Below, in pieces: positions 32,300 through 41,440 of a DNA stretch of 64,000 nucleotides. Under the pieces are notes generated by a model. It searched no databases and had not been told where the DNA came from. It was given only the letters and a program-made list of their open reading frames with translations. Origin of the DNA: Paenibacillus algorifonticola (lineage in GTDB: Bacteria; Bacillota; Bacilli; Paenibacillales; Paenibacillaceae); NCBI RefSeq assembly GCF_000971975.1, contig NZ_LAQO01000016.1, positions 1-64,000 of the forward strand. The letters run 5' to 3'. The first letter of the stretch is position 1, and each line of letters opens with the position of its first letter. The translations under genes were made by a program, and so were the position numbers.

Positions 32300-32866
32300 T
32301 TATGAAAAGCTTGGAGCGCTATACATGGCGAATATCCCGGCAAAAATAACGCCACCTACTCCAAGTACCGTCAGAAACAGCGGAGGAGCGGATAAAATGA
32401 TGCCTGCAATCGCCATGCCTTTGCCGCTTGAGGAGCGTTTTGCTGCCAAGCCAAATATAAATCCAAGCAAGCTGAAAATGAAAATAAGAACAGCAGATAT
32501 AATGACGCTTGCCATTCCAGCTGTATCATTGGCATAAGGATCTAGCGCCGTTCCAATAAAGCTGAGCAAGCCTCCAACACACAGCAATACGCTAATAATA
32601 CCAAAAATAAGCGATATAATCGCTAACGCTAGCCTATTTTTTGGCTGTTTTTTGTTCGCGGCTGATGCTGCTTGTGGTGCGGGCTGCGCAGCAGCCGGAG
32701 GAACAGATTGACGTGCTGCTGTTGTCGCTTGCGCGGAAGCAACTCGCGGATTGGCGACTGGCCTTTGCGTTTGCGCACTGGTAGGCCGTGCTGCTGTGGG
32801 CTGCCCAGGCCTGTAGGGCGACGTTCCTGGTCTTCTAGGTGGTGTTTGCAATAATATGACTCCCAT
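32300..32866 (-). CDS. DUF4190-like membrane protein with Pro/Ala-rich N-terminus
   Basis: A 188-residue protein. Residues 1 to about 75 are a disordered cytoplasmic region rich in Pro, Ala, Gln and Arg. Then follow three or four membrane segments: LALAIISLIFGIISVLLCVG, VIISAVLIFIFSLLGFIFGL, and GMAIAGIILSAPPLFLTVLG. The repeated small-residue helices resemble DUF4190 proteins, whose function is not known. It is a lone gene convergent with the MFS gene. Confidence 0.75.
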   Translation of the reverse strand: MGVILLQTPPRRPGTSPYRPGQPTAARPTSAQTQRPVANPRVASAQATTAARQSVPPAAAQPAPQAASAANKKQPKNRLALAIISLIFGIISVLLCVGGLLSFIGTALDPYANDTAGMASVIISAVLIFIFSLLGFIFGLAAKRSSSGKGMAIAGIILSAPPLFLTVLGVGGVIFAGIFAMYSAPSFS

Positions 32867-33007
32867 CTATAGTTATATAGTCTCTCTACACCTCTCATCA
32901 TTCGTCAAAGTTTTCCAAAATCCTTTTTTCAAAACGTTTATTTCCTCTAATTTGTAAAAGAGAAGAAAAATAATTTTAGGGTCCTATTTACGATAAGATA
33001 GTCCTGA

Positions 33008-33166
33008 GCACTCATTAACAACGCCAATGTACTAGCGATGAGCGAGAAGGTGACCAGCCTTGATATGGGAGCTGAAATGGCGGGAAAATTTCTTCGTGGC
33101 ATTTGGTGCGACGGCTTTGCCGAGCAGCGCAGACTAAACAACGAAAGGGGCTTTGCCTGCTTCTAA
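33008..33166 (+). pseudogene. C-terminal remnant of an RpiB/LacA/LacB-type sugar-phosphate isomerase
   Basis: A 52-codon stretch following a TGA has no good start. NNANVLAMSEKVTSLDMG matches the HNDANVL...G pattern near the end of RpiB/LacAB isomerases, and FLRGIWCDGFAEQRRLNN occupies the place of the usual F-EGGRHxRRVxKI end. The N-terminal catalytic part is absent. I infer a decayed gene. Confidence 0.45.
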
Positions 33167-33234
33167 GCATCGAAGATGAAAGCTTTAAATAGCGGGTAGT
33201 TTCCTTTAACAGCCAGCAGCTAAATACCTAGGCT

Positions 33235-33276
33235 GCTGTGCAGCCAGACTGGAAAGCAGCAGCATGGCTGCACAGC
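33235..33276. repeat. inverted repeat, 12-base arms
   Basis: GCTGTGCAGCCA and TGGCTGCACAGC pair perfectly around 18 bases. No T run follows. It lies just before another hairpin in a gene-poor stretch. Confidence 0.55.
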
Positions 33277-33286
33277 GTACCGCGAT

Positions 33287-33345
33287 AAAAAGCTTACGCT
33301 CTGGATCGGCATTACAGCCTATATTCAGAGCGTGAGCTTTTATTA
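33287..33345 (+). terminator. terminator-like hairpin in a gene-poor region
   Basis: AAAAGCTTACGCTCTG and CAGAGCGTGAGCTTTT pair with one wobble around about 22 bases, followed by ATTATTG. No intact gene ends here, so it may be left from the decayed isomerase gene or mark a small transcript. Confidence 0.5.
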
Positions 33346-33666
33346 TTGCAAGCGTAAGAAGTAGTCGCATAGTAGAAAGAAAGGCGTAATCTGACATAGA
33401 AGGTTAGAAGAAATTTCCAAAAATATCAAAAAAAGCTTCACAAATGATAGAGTCTCGTGTAATATAAAATCAGCTTCAAAAGATTGTAAAAATTTCCTTA
33501 TTAGGCAGGTGATAGGTTGGAGCTTGGCTGCTAGTAAAGTAAGTTAAATCGTCCGTCGCAACCGTCTCTCATCCCAGATAACAGCTTTGGAATTAGCCAG
33601 AATGTAAACTCAACAGGAATTCGCTTGCACTTAAATCCTAGTATTCATATTGGAGGAGTGTTTATT
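33346..33666 (+). other. upstream region of the M4 protease gene
   Basis: No gene is seen in these 321 bases. The stretch is A/T-rich around 33410-33510 and should hold the promoter of the secreted protease. GGAGGAGTG just before 33667 is its ribosome binding site. I could not choose one promoter with confidence. Confidence 0.4.
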
Positions 33667-35262
33667 ATGAAAAAGAAAGTAGCTTCCATTGTTGCAGGTA
33701 TGCTGGTATTTGGTTCCTTCGCTTCGCTAGTCGCAGCAGAAGAAAATAGCGATCCAAGCGATCTATTTGCTGATTCCTCGCAAATTTTTATTACGGCACC
33801 GGATTGGGTAGCTCCTTTGGCCGTATCGCCTGAGGAAAAGGTGTGGGGCTATTTGGAGAGTGTAAGAGACAGGTTGAATGTGGGAACAGAGGGCGACATT
33901 CGTGATCATTTCCGCATTGTAGAGCAGCAGACCAATAGTTTAACCGGGACGATCCATTTTAGGCTGAGTCAATATGCGTCGGGCATTCCTGTATATGGTG
34001 CCGATCAAACGCTGCATGTTGACAGTGAGGGACAGGTGACGTCACTGCTTGGAAGCGTTGTTGAAAATGTGCAGGACAAGCTGCCGCAAACGCTCGCTCC
34101 GGTAATCCCGATTAGCGAAGCAGACGCGATTGCCGCCGCCGAGGCTGATGTGGCGCAGGAGTACGGCGCGCTTGGCGAGCCGCAAACGACTCCTAAAGCA
34201 GATTTGTATTATTTCGTGCAGGACGGCGAACCCGTATTGTCTTACATTACAGAAGTGAACGTGCTAGAGCCCGAACCGCTGCGGTTCAGATATTTTATCG
34301 CGGCAGAGACAGGCAGCGTATTGTTTAAATATAATATTTTGCATCATATAACGGGTACGGGAACAGGTGTTAACGGAGATAGCAAAACGTTTGAAACAAG
34401 GCTGGTAGGCTCCTCTTATCAGCTGTATGATACAACGCGGGGGAACGGAATCGTAACCTACAATGCAAATAATGGACTGTCGCTTCCAGGAACGATCTTC
34501 TCCAGATCAACGAACATTTGGACGGACGGAGCGGCCGTTGATGCTCATGCTTATGCAGCTAAAACCTATGATTATTATTGGCAGAAGTTCGGCCGCAACA
34601 GCTTGAACAACAATGGTCTGCAGCTCCGTTCCACGGTCCATTATTATACAAACTATAACAATGCGTTCTGGAATGGCGTGCAAATGGTATACGGCGATGG
34701 CGATGGTGTCACCTTTGTGCCGCTGTCTGGCGATTTGGATGTAGTCGGTCACGAGTTTACGCATGGCGTAACGGAATATACGGCTAATCTGGAGTATTAC
34801 GGCGAATCGGGAGCCATTAATGAATCGATTTCCGATATTATCGGCAACTCCATTGAAGGGGACGGCTGGTTGATTGGGGATGATGTGTATACGCCAGGCA
34901 TTTCGGGAGATGCGCTCCGCTCGCTAGCAAATCCGACTTTGTATAATCAGCCCGCACATTACAACAACCGCTATACGGGTTCCGCTGACAATGGCGGCGT
35001 GCATATAAATAGCGGCATTAACAACAAGGCGTTTTATTTGCTGGCGCAAGGCGGAACGTTCAGCGGGGTGACGGTCACGGGTATTGGCAGGGAACAAGCG
35101 GTACAAATTTACTACAATGCGCTTGTGTACTATTTGTCGACATTCTCTAATTTCTCCGCCACACGTGCAGCAGTAATCCAATCGGCAACGGAGCTGTACG
35201 GCGCATCTTCGACGCAAGTAGCGTCAGTTAAACAAGCTTATAATGCGGTAGGCGTATATTAA
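33667..35262 (+). CDS. secreted thermolysin-like neutral metalloprotease (M4, bacillolysin)
   Basis: A 531-residue preproenzyme. A Sec signal peptide (MKKKVASIVAGMLVFGSFAS) is followed by the FTP/PepSY propeptide (about 55-225) and the M4 catalytic domain (about 230-531). The zinc site is VVGHEFTHGVTEY (His362, Glu363, His366) with the third ligand Glu386 in INESISD. The catalytic His lies in the NNGGVHINSGI-type stretch near the C-terminus. The ATG at 33667 has GGAGGAGTG upstream, so the 14 extra codons before it are not used. It degrades extracellular protein after autoprocessing, and a terminator follows. Confidence 0.96.
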   Translation: MKKKVASIVAGMLVFGSFASLVAAEENSDPSDLFADSSQIFITAPDWVAPLAVSPEEKVWGYLESVRDRLNVGTEGDIRDHFRIVEQQTNSLTGTIHFRLSQYASGIPVYGADQTLHVDSEGQVTSLLGSVVENVQDKLPQTLAPVIPISEADAIAAAEADVAQEYGALGEPQTTPKADLYYFVQDGEPVLSYITEVNVLEPEPLRFRYFIAAETGSVLFKYNILHHITGTGTGVNGDSKTFETRLVGSSYQLYDTTRGNGIVTYNANNGLSLPGTIFSRSTNIWTDGAAVDAHAYAAKTYDYYWQKFGRNSLNNNGLQLRSTVHYYTNYNNAFWNGVQMVYGDGDGVTFVPLSGDLDVVGHEFTHGVTEYTANLEYYGESGAINESISDIIGNSIEGDGWLIGDDVYTPGISGDALRSLANPTLYNQPAHYNNRYTGSADNGGVHINSGINNKAFYLLAQGGTFSGVTVTGIGREQAVQIYYNALVYYLSTFSNFSATRAAVIQSATELYGASSTQVASVKQAYNAVGVY

Positions 35263-35298
35263 AAGAATAGAAGTAAAATGAAATAGAATATGGAAGAA

Positions 35299-35333
35299 AG
35301 GCCAATCAGGAACTTCTGGTTGGTCCTTTTTTT
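35299..35333 (+). terminator. rho-independent terminator after the M4 protease gene
   Basis: AGGCCAATCAG and CTGGTTGGTCCT pair with one bulge around GAACTT, followed by seven T. Confidence 0.8.
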
Positions 35334-35458
35334 GAAAAAGAGTTTATAAGTTTCATAGTCGAAAGCTGCTTATTATCTTCTTTGCTGGTATTGCCTATAG
35401 CCAGCTATCGCGCTATGCTTGTATAAGTATTTATTACATAAGTTAGGGATCGATAAAA

Positions 35459-36256
35459 ATGAAAATCGGTTTTTTGGATTCGGGCATTGGCGGGCTAACC
35501 GTAATGGCTGAGGCGATTCGACGCCTTCCCGCTCAGGATTATCTTTTTATGGCTGATAATTTGCACGTGCCTTATGGAACGAAGTCTAAGGAGGAAGTCA
35601 GAGCCTATATTTTGGAGGCTGTTGAGACGATGGTTGGTGAAGGGATGGATGCGCTGGTTGTAGCTTGCAATACGGCTACTAGTATTGCTGTTGCCGAACT
35701 GCGAACAAAGTACTCTTTCCCCATTGTTGGTATGGAGCCGGCAGTCAAACCAGCAGTTGAGATGAACCGCAAGACAGGGAAGCGGGTGCTGGTGTTCGCG
35801 ACACCGTTAACGTTGCAGCAGCCAAAGTATTATGCGCTTGTCTCACGTGTGGATGATGAGGGGATTGTAGATTCCTTACCCCTTCCGGAGCTCGTCGGCT
35901 ATTGCGAGGACTTGCAGTTCGACAAGAGCATTATGAGCGACTATTTCTACTCCAAGCTTGCTGACTATGATTTGGACCGTTATGGCATGGTCGTGCTGGG
36001 CTGTACCCATTATCCCTTCTACAAAGGGCTGCTCCGCGAAATATTGCCGCCGCACATTCAGATTATAGATGGCAATGTGGGAACGGTAAAACGCCTTATG
36101 GCGCTGCTAAGCCGTGTTGGCATGGTAGGCGGCGTACGAAGCGGCAGCGTTCGCTTTATGTGTACCGGCAATGATTCTGCCTATATTGAGAAAATACGAA
36201 CAGCATTTGAATTGATCAGCGAGAGCAACGTACTGAATGAAGAAATCATGAATTAA
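35459..36256 (+). CDS. murI: glutamate racemase
   Basis: A 265-residue enzyme making D-glutamate for peptidoglycan. The two catalytic cysteines are present, Cys70 in VVACNTATS and the second in VVLGCTHYPFY, and the N-terminal FLDSGIGGLTV is the substrate loop. The length and order are normal for the family. Bacillales often carry two racemases (RacE and YrpC/MurI types), and this copy may be the secondary one. It lies upstream of the LysR gene in the same direction, but 85 bases apart and with no evident functional link. Confidence 0.93.
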   Translation: MKIGFLDSGIGGLTVMAEAIRRLPAQDYLFMADNLHVPYGTKSKEEVRAYILEAVETMVGEGMDALVVACNTATSIAVAELRTKYSFPIVGMEPAVKPAVEMNRKTGKRVLVFATPLTLQQPKYYALVSRVDDEGIVDSLPLPELVGYCEDLQFDKSIMSDYFYSKLADYDLDRYGMVVLGCTHYPFYKGLLREILPPHIQIIDGNVGTVKRLMALLSRVGMVGGVRSGSVRFMCTGNDSAYIEKIRTAFELISESNVLNEEIMN

Positions 36257-36341
36257 TGAAAAGAATGTCCTAGTGCGGCGGCAGGTTGCGGGTAGAGCAA
36301 TCTGCAGCTGCAATGGTTGAATGGTCAAGGAGGCTGCTGCA

Positions 36342-37211
36342 ATGGAAGATCGGGATTGGCTGATACTGAATGCGTTATATAAACATAAGAATATTACGAA
36401 GACCGCCCAAAGCTTGTTCATGTCGCAGCCAGCATTAACCAGCAGGCTTCAGCAAATAGAGAAGGAATTTGGCGTAACGATGGTTCAAAGGGGCAGACGG
36501 GGTGTTGATTTTACGCCTCAAGGGGAATATATGGTCAAAACGGCCGAGGAAATGTTAAAGAAATATCAGAAAATAAAAGATGATTTATTGAATATGGAAA
36601 ACCGGGTGACAGGGACCCTGAGGCTGGGAGTCGGCTTCTTTTTTACGAAAAACAAGCTCCCTACGGTTTTGAAAATGTTCAAGGAGCAATATCCTGACGT
36701 GGAATATAAGGTCATTGCGGGCCAAAGCAAGGCTATTCATCAGCTTATTTTCAATCAGGATGTCCATATCGGTTTTATCAGGGGAGACTATGCCTGGAAT
36801 GAAGAGAAGCATTTCTTATTTCAGGATACGCTATGCATCGTCTCGAAAAATGAGATTCAATTGGATGAACTGCCCTATAGGCCAAGAATCGATTACAAAA
36901 CGGATTACGTTTTGAAAGCTTCTATTGATAATTGGTGGGCCGAAAACTATTCGGTGCCTCCGCTCGTCGGGATGGAGGTGGATCAGATCGATGCCTGCCG
37001 GGAAATGATAGTAAACGGTTTGGGCTATGCGATTATGCCCAGTATGTATTTTCATGAGAATTTGCTTACAAAGGTGGAAATTAAAAATAAAGAAGGCAAA
37101 CCTATTATTCGTTATACATGGATGTTTTACCATGAGGAATCGATGCAATTAAACGTGGTAAAGGCTTTCGTGAATTTTGTGAAGCAGCTAGATTTCCAAA
37201 AAATATTATAA
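36342..37211 (+). CDS. LysR-family regulator, likely of the downstream uptake/oxidation locus
   Basis: A 289-residue regulator. The N-terminal helix-turn-helix is NITKTAQSLFMSQPALTSRLQQIE, and the effector domain starts near residue 90 (GTLRLGVGFFFTKNKLPTVL). It resembles the YtlI/AscR and CysL group that controls sulfur-scavenging genes in Bacillus. The ATG at 36342 has AAGGAGG nine bases upstream; the ORF could open seven codons earlier without a site. It runs in the same direction as the cluster beginning 182 bases downstream, and the gap contains a LysR-type TTGAT-N10-ATCAA site. Confidence 0.9.
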   Translation: MEDRDWLILNALYKHKNITKTAQSLFMSQPALTSRLQQIEKEFGVTMVQRGRRGVDFTPQGEYMVKTAEEMLKKYQKIKDDLLNMENRVTGTLRLGVGFFFTKNKLPTVLKMFKEQYPDVEYKVIAGQSKAIHQLIFNQDVHIGFIRGDYAWNEEKHFLFQDTLCIVSKNEIQLDELPYRPRIDYKTDYVLKASIDNWWAENYSVPPLVGMEVDQIDACREMIVNGLGYAIMPSMYFHENLLTKVEIKNKEGKPIIRYTWMFYHEESMQLNVVKAFVNFVKQLDFQKIL

Positions 37212-37232
37212 GGCAGGGATTGTCATAGATAT

Positions 37233-37252
37233 TTGATATGGCGGAGCATCAA
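37233..37252. promoter_or_regulatory. LysR-type binding site candidate
   Basis: TTGAT and ATCAA are spaced by ten bases, which fits the T-N11-A dyad rule of LysR regulators. The site lies between the LysR gene and the OsmC gene, about 140 bases before the latter. A second palindrome TTGGTTTAAAACCAA is at 37318-37332. Confidence 0.4.
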
Positions 37253-37392
37253 AAATTTCGATTTTATCTATGTGAAGATATGCATTACAGTAGTATAAAG
37301 ATTCAGGCATTATTTTTTTGGTTTAAAACCAATTAAAACGATGTGTAAAGTTGAATAAGTGAAATGATAAAAAAATGGAGGCGGATAAAACA

Positions 37393-37926
37393 ATGAGTAC
37401 GTTAAATGAATATTTGGTACAAAAGAGAGAGGCGGCTATAGCGCTGCATGAAGCGGCAAAAGCCGATCCCAAGCCGAATACATATTCAGCCAATGTGCGC
37501 GCATCAGGCCGCAGCGGGGTACGGGAAATACGCATTCGCGATTTTCAAATCATTAGCGACAGTCCTGAGAACTTTGCTGGATACAGTCTTGGCCCCAGCT
37601 CCCCAGAGATTCAGCTGGGTGTACTCGGAAGCTGCCTGACGCATATTACTCTGATTCAGGCTGCCAAGCTCGGTGTGTCTTTAGAGTCGCTAGAGGTAGA
37701 GGTGCACGGTGAGCAGCATCCGCTTGCAGGGGAAGAAGGCTTCGAAGAGGTTCCGATTTATCCGCATAACATCAGCTACAAACTGCACATCGTTTCTGAG
37801 GAATCGGAGGAAACGATCAAAGGGCTGCACGAGGCTGTCGAGCGCGTATGTCCGATCTATAATCTGCTACGCAATCCCCAGGCCATTACGGGAGAGGTTG
37901 TTCACACAGGCGGCAAAAGTGAGTAA
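37393..37926 (+). CDS. OsmC-family protein heading the uptake/oxidation cluster
   Basis: A 177-residue OsmC/YhfA-like protein with both family cysteines (VLGSCLTHITLIQ and ERVCPIYNLL). OsmC-type proteins reduce hydroperoxides or persulfides, and members recur in organosulfur-use clusters, which suits its place in front of an ABC importer and two monooxygenases. GGAGG lies ten bases before the ATG at 37393. The permease gene begins 17 bases after its stop. Confidence 0.87.
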   Translation: MSTLNEYLVQKREAAIALHEAAKADPKPNTYSANVRASGRSGVREIRIRDFQIISDSPENFAGYSLGPSSPEIQLGVLGSCLTHITLIQAAKLGVSLESLEVEVHGEQHPLAGEEGFEEVPIYPHNISYKLHIVSEESEETIKGLHEAVERVCPIYNLLRNPQAITGEVVHTGGKSE

Positions 37927-37943
37927 GTAGAGGAAGTGGATGA

Positions 37944-38864
37944 ATGGGCATATATATTTATAGAACGTTATTGCAGATCGTACCGGTCCTGTTCATTATT
38001 ACGTTGATTGTTTTTATTCTTGTTCATGTGACCGGTGATCCGGTAGCGATGATGCTGCCTGATACGGCAAGTGCGGAGGATCGTGAAATATTGACCCAGG
38101 CGCTTGGTCTCGATCGGCCGCTGTACGTGCAATATTATATTTTCTTGTCTAATCTGCTGCAGGGGGATTTCGGCAACTCTTTCCGTTATGGCGAAGCTGC
38201 GCTGCCTATCGTGCTGGAGCGGCTGCCAGCCAGCTTTGAACTCGCAGCTGCATCAATGCTGGTTGCCTGCTGTATTGCGATTCCTTTTGGCATATGGTCG
38301 GCGGTGAAGCGCAACTCGGTTTTTGATCTGTTTATTTCCGGTGTTTCTGTATTAGGCAAAGCGATGCCGAGCTTCTGGGTGGGCATTATGCTGATCTTAA
38401 TTGTCGCCGTTCAGATGGGCTGGACGCCAGTATCGGGCAGAGGCGGCTTTTCTTATCTTATTTTGCCGGCGATTACGCTTGGGACAGGCATAGCGGCAGA
38501 AATGACCCGGTTGGTCCGTTCCAGCATGCTGGAAATTATTGGGCAGGACTATATCCGGACAGCACGCAGCAAAGGGCTTCGGGAAATGATCGTGATCAAT
38601 AAGCATGCCTTGCGAAATGCACTTATTCCGGTAGTAACCATTACAGGCTTGCAACTGACGAATCTGGTCGGCGGCTCGCTGGTGGTGGAAACTGTGTTTT
38701 CCTGGCCAGGCATGGGGCAGCTGATTGTTCAGGCGATCAACAGCCATGATATGGCGATTGTCCAAGCGTCTGTCTTTGTAATAGCGCTTATGGTCATTTT
38801 GATTAATCTGGCAACGGACATCGCTTATAGGGCGCTCGATCCGCGTATTAAGTACAATCGATAG
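37944..38864 (+). CDS. ABC transporter permease, DppB/OppB type
   Basis: A 306-residue inner-membrane permease with six membrane segments. The N-terminal helix and extracytoplasmic domain MLPDTASAEDREILTQALGL are typical of DppB. The coupling loop is GQDYIRTARSKGLREMIVINKHALRNA, the EAA motif that contacts the ATPases. It forms a heterodimer with the DppC-type protein at 40540. RBS AGGAAG precedes the ATG. Confidence 0.94.
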   Translation: MGIYIYRTLLQIVPVLFIITLIVFILVHVTGDPVAMMLPDTASAEDREILTQALGLDRPLYVQYYIFLSNLLQGDFGNSFRYGEAALPIVLERLPASFELAAASMLVACCIAIPFGIWSAVKRNSVFDLFISGVSVLGKAMPSFWVGIMLILIVAVQMGWTPVSGRGGFSYLILPAITLGTGIAAEMTRLVRSSMLEIIGQDYIRTARSKGLREMIVINKHALRNALIPVVTITGLQLTNLVGGSLVVETVFSWPGMGQLIVQAINSHDMAIVQASVFVIALMVILINLATDIAYRALDPRIKYNR

Positions 38865-38962
38865 CTGCGAAGACGGATTAGCGTTCTTTTTCGGAAATTA
38901 AACCAACTAAACAAATCGATTAAATGTGATTTTGGGTAAGGGCAGAGATTGAGAGGAGAGCA

Positions 38963-40510
38963 ATGATGAAGCAATTACGCCATATTTCTATCGTTTGGTT
39001 TGCTTTTATTCTGATAGCAACAGGATGCAGCGGCGGTACGTCCGGCAGCAAGGAGGAGGGAGCGCAGCAAGAGAAGGTTCTGACGATCGGCAATACGATT
39101 GATAATGTCACATTCGATATTCATAATCACGGCAATACGCAGACGGAATCAATTCATGTCAATATTTTCGAGTATTTGGTCAAGAAGGATGGTGACGATC
39201 CCCGGAAGAAGCTTCCAGGTCTAGCTGTCTCTTGGGAACGGACGGATGATCTGACGTGGAGATTCAAATTGAAGGAAGGCGTTAAATTCCACAACGGAGA
39301 TCCGTTCACAGCCGCCGATGTGAAATTTACGCTGGAGCGGGTGGCTAAGGATAAGTCACTGGTGGACTATTCTTCATATTCCAACATCGATCAGGTCAAT
39401 GTCATTGATGAGTTCACGGTAGATGTGATTACGAAGGAGCCCGACCCGATTCTGCTCGCGCGCCTTAGCCGGATCAGCTCCGGCATTCTTCCTGCCGCAT
39501 ATTTCGAGAAGGTGGGTGTGAAAGGGTTTATGGACGATCCTGTAGGAACAGGTCCTTACAAGTTCAGCAAATGGATTAAGGATGATCGCATTGAGCTGGT
39601 TAAGAATACGGATTATCACGGTGAAAAGCCGAATTGGGACCGGGTAGTGTTCCGAACCATTCCCGAATCTACTACGCGTATATCCGAGCTGCTTACAGGT
39701 TCCATAGACATTGCCGTCATCATTCCTCCAGGGGATATTCAGCGAGTAAAGGATAGCGGCTCTACATATTACGTTGATAAGGAAAGCGCGCGTGTACAGA
39801 GCCTGCTCGTTCGTCAGACACCGGGAACGGTGACGGAGAATCCGAAGGTGCGGGAAGCTATTGAACTGGCTATTGATAAGAAAGCCGTAATTGACAATGT
39901 GCTTGGAGGCGCTGGCGTACCAACACAGGAGGCGATTGGACCAGGCATTCTTGGCCATAGCCCGGAGCTATTCAATACGGATATATATAATGTGGAGCGT
40001 GCCAAGCAATTGTTGGCGGAGGCGGGCTACCCGGATGGAGTCGAGCTGACTTTAAGCAGCCCGGCCAGCACGAAGGAAGTGGCTGAGACTTTGGCTGCTT
40101 ATCTGACGGAAGCGAGCTTTAAGGTTAATCTGGAAATTTTGGAACAAACGCAATACAAGCAGCGGGATAATTCCAATACGTTTAAGGAACTGGCTTTGCA
40201 GGGCAAAGGAAACTCGATGTTCGAAGCGCCGCTGCAGCTCGAAATCTTTATAACAGAAAATGCCGCAGGCCAGACGGATTATAGTAATAAAGAGGTGGAT
40301 GAACTGCTGAAGGCAGCGGCTACCAATCTGAATGATGAAGAAAGAGCAGAGCAGTATGAGCGCGCACAAGCGATTTTGGCACAGGATCGTCCACGGATTT
40401 TCTTGTATCAGAACAAGTTTAATTACGGGGTCAATAATCGAATTGACTTTACGCCACGTACGGATGAGATGTTCTATGCCGATGACATCAAGCTGAAGGA
40501 AGACGAGTAA
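38963..40510 (+). CDS. ABC transporter substrate-binding lipoprotein, peptide/nickel family (SBP_bac_5)
   Basis: A 515-residue exported protein. The N-terminus is a lipoprotein signal ending IATGC (Cys22, -3 position Ala, slightly unusual). The family signature is visible (FKLKEGVKFHNGDPFTAADV, DDPVGTGPYKF). This binding family takes peptides, opines, nickel chelates or amino-polycarboxylates. It sits between the two permease genes, which is less usual than a leading position. Its ligand is presumably the substrate of the two monooxygenases downstream. GAGAGGAGAG precedes the ATG. Confidence 0.92.
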   Translation: MMKQLRHISIVWFAFILIATGCSGGTSGSKEEGAQQEKVLTIGNTIDNVTFDIHNHGNTQTESIHVNIFEYLVKKDGDDPRKKLPGLAVSWERTDDLTWRFKLKEGVKFHNGDPFTAADVKFTLERVAKDKSLVDYSSYSNIDQVNVIDEFTVDVITKEPDPILLARLSRISSGILPAAYFEKVGVKGFMDDPVGTGPYKFSKWIKDDRIELVKNTDYHGEKPNWDRVVFRTIPESTTRISELLTGSIDIAVIIPPGDIQRVKDSGSTYYVDKESARVQSLLVRQTPGTVTENPKVREAIELAIDKKAVIDNVLGGAGVPTQEAIGPGILGHSPELFNTDIYNVERAKQLLAEAGYPDGVELTLSSPASTKEVAETLAAYLTEASFKVNLEILEQTQYKQRDNSNTFKELALQGKGNSMFEAPLQLEIFITENAAGQTDYSNKEVDELLKAAATNLNDEERAEQYERAQAILAQDRPRIFLYQNKFNYGVNNRIDFTPRTDEMFYADDIKLKEDE

Positions 40511-40539
40511 CGTTTCCTTTATCGAAGGGAGACGCTGAT

Positions 40540-41397
40540 ATGCTAAAAGTATTCAAGGCTGGCTTGAAAAATATAACGCAAAGCAAGACAGGTGCTGCGG
40601 GGCTGGCGGTTCTTCTCGTTATTATCTGTATTTCCATTGCAGCCCCGCTGATAGCGCCGTATGATCCTGCTCAGGCCAATATTACAAGAAAGCTGGTGCC
40701 GCCCTCATGGGCAGCGGGAGGAACGACGGAATTTCTGCTGGGAACGGATAATCTGGGCAGAGATATTTGGAGCAGAATCGTTCATGGCTCCAGAGTCTCG
40801 CTCATCGTCGGCTTCTGCTCCGTCGCCGTCTCGGGTTTTATCGGCATTGCGCTTGGATTAATAGCTGGGTATTATGGCCGCTGGATTGATGCTGTCATTA
40901 TGCGGATTGTGGATGCTTTTCTGGCTATCCCTACAATTCTGTTTATGATGCTGTTCATGTTCGTTCTTGGCGAGGGCATAGGAACGCTTATATTTGTTAT
41001 TGGCATTACGGGCTGGGTGAGCTATACGAGGATGGTCAGAAGTGAGGTGCTAAGTGTGCGCGAGCGTGATTATGTGCGGGCGGCGAGGGTAGTAGGGGCG
41101 AAGGATTCCCGTATTATTCGCTTGCATATTATGCCGAATGTCATCTCCTCCTTCATTGTGATTTCTACCCTCAGCATAGGGCGCGTCATTATTTCCGAGG
41201 CCGCGCTCAGCTTCCTTGGGCTTGGCATTCAATCTCCCGCAGTGTCGTGGGGCGGCATGCTGAGCGACGGCCGGCAGTATTTGGCGACGAACTGGTGGGT
41301 GGCGACCTTTCCTGGAATCGCCATTACCATAACGGTGCTCGCGATTATATTTGTCGGGGATTGGCTACGGGATTGGCTGGACCCTAAGCTGAATTAA
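40540..41397 (+). CDS. ABC transporter permease, DppC/OppC type
   Basis: A 285-residue permease with six membrane segments. The N-terminal PYDPAQANITRKLVPPS and TEFLLGTDNLGRDIWSRI are the DppC signatures, and the EAA loop is RERDYVRAARVVGAKDSRII. It pairs with the permease at 37944 and the ATPases downstream. AAGGGAGA precedes the ATG. Confidence 0.94.
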   Translation: MLKVFKAGLKNITQSKTGAAGLAVLLVIICISIAAPLIAPYDPAQANITRKLVPPSWAAGGTTEFLLGTDNLGRDIWSRIVHGSRVSLIVGFCSVAVSGFIGIALGLIAGYYGRWIDAVIMRIVDAFLAIPTILFMMLFMFVLGEGIGTLIFVIGITGWVSYTRMVRSEVLSVRERDYVRAARVVGAKDSRIIRLHIMPNVISSFIVISTLSIGRVIISEAALSFLGLGIQSPAVSWGGMLSDGRQYLATNWWVATFPGIAITITVLAIIFVGDWLRDWLDPKLN

Positions 41398-41440
41398 GGG
41401 ATAGGACAGTTAGTTGCATTATAGAGGGAGGTAGAGTAGC

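Noticed and set aside
32947..33141. 64-codon minus-strand frame
   Set aside because: It is the antisense of the isomerase remnant and has no ribosome binding site or recognisable domain.
37318..37332. TTGGTTTAAAACCAA palindrome considered as a second LysR or CymR site
   Set aside because: It is a perfect palindrome, but A/T-rich and without the spacing of a LysR dyad, so the assignment would be a guess.
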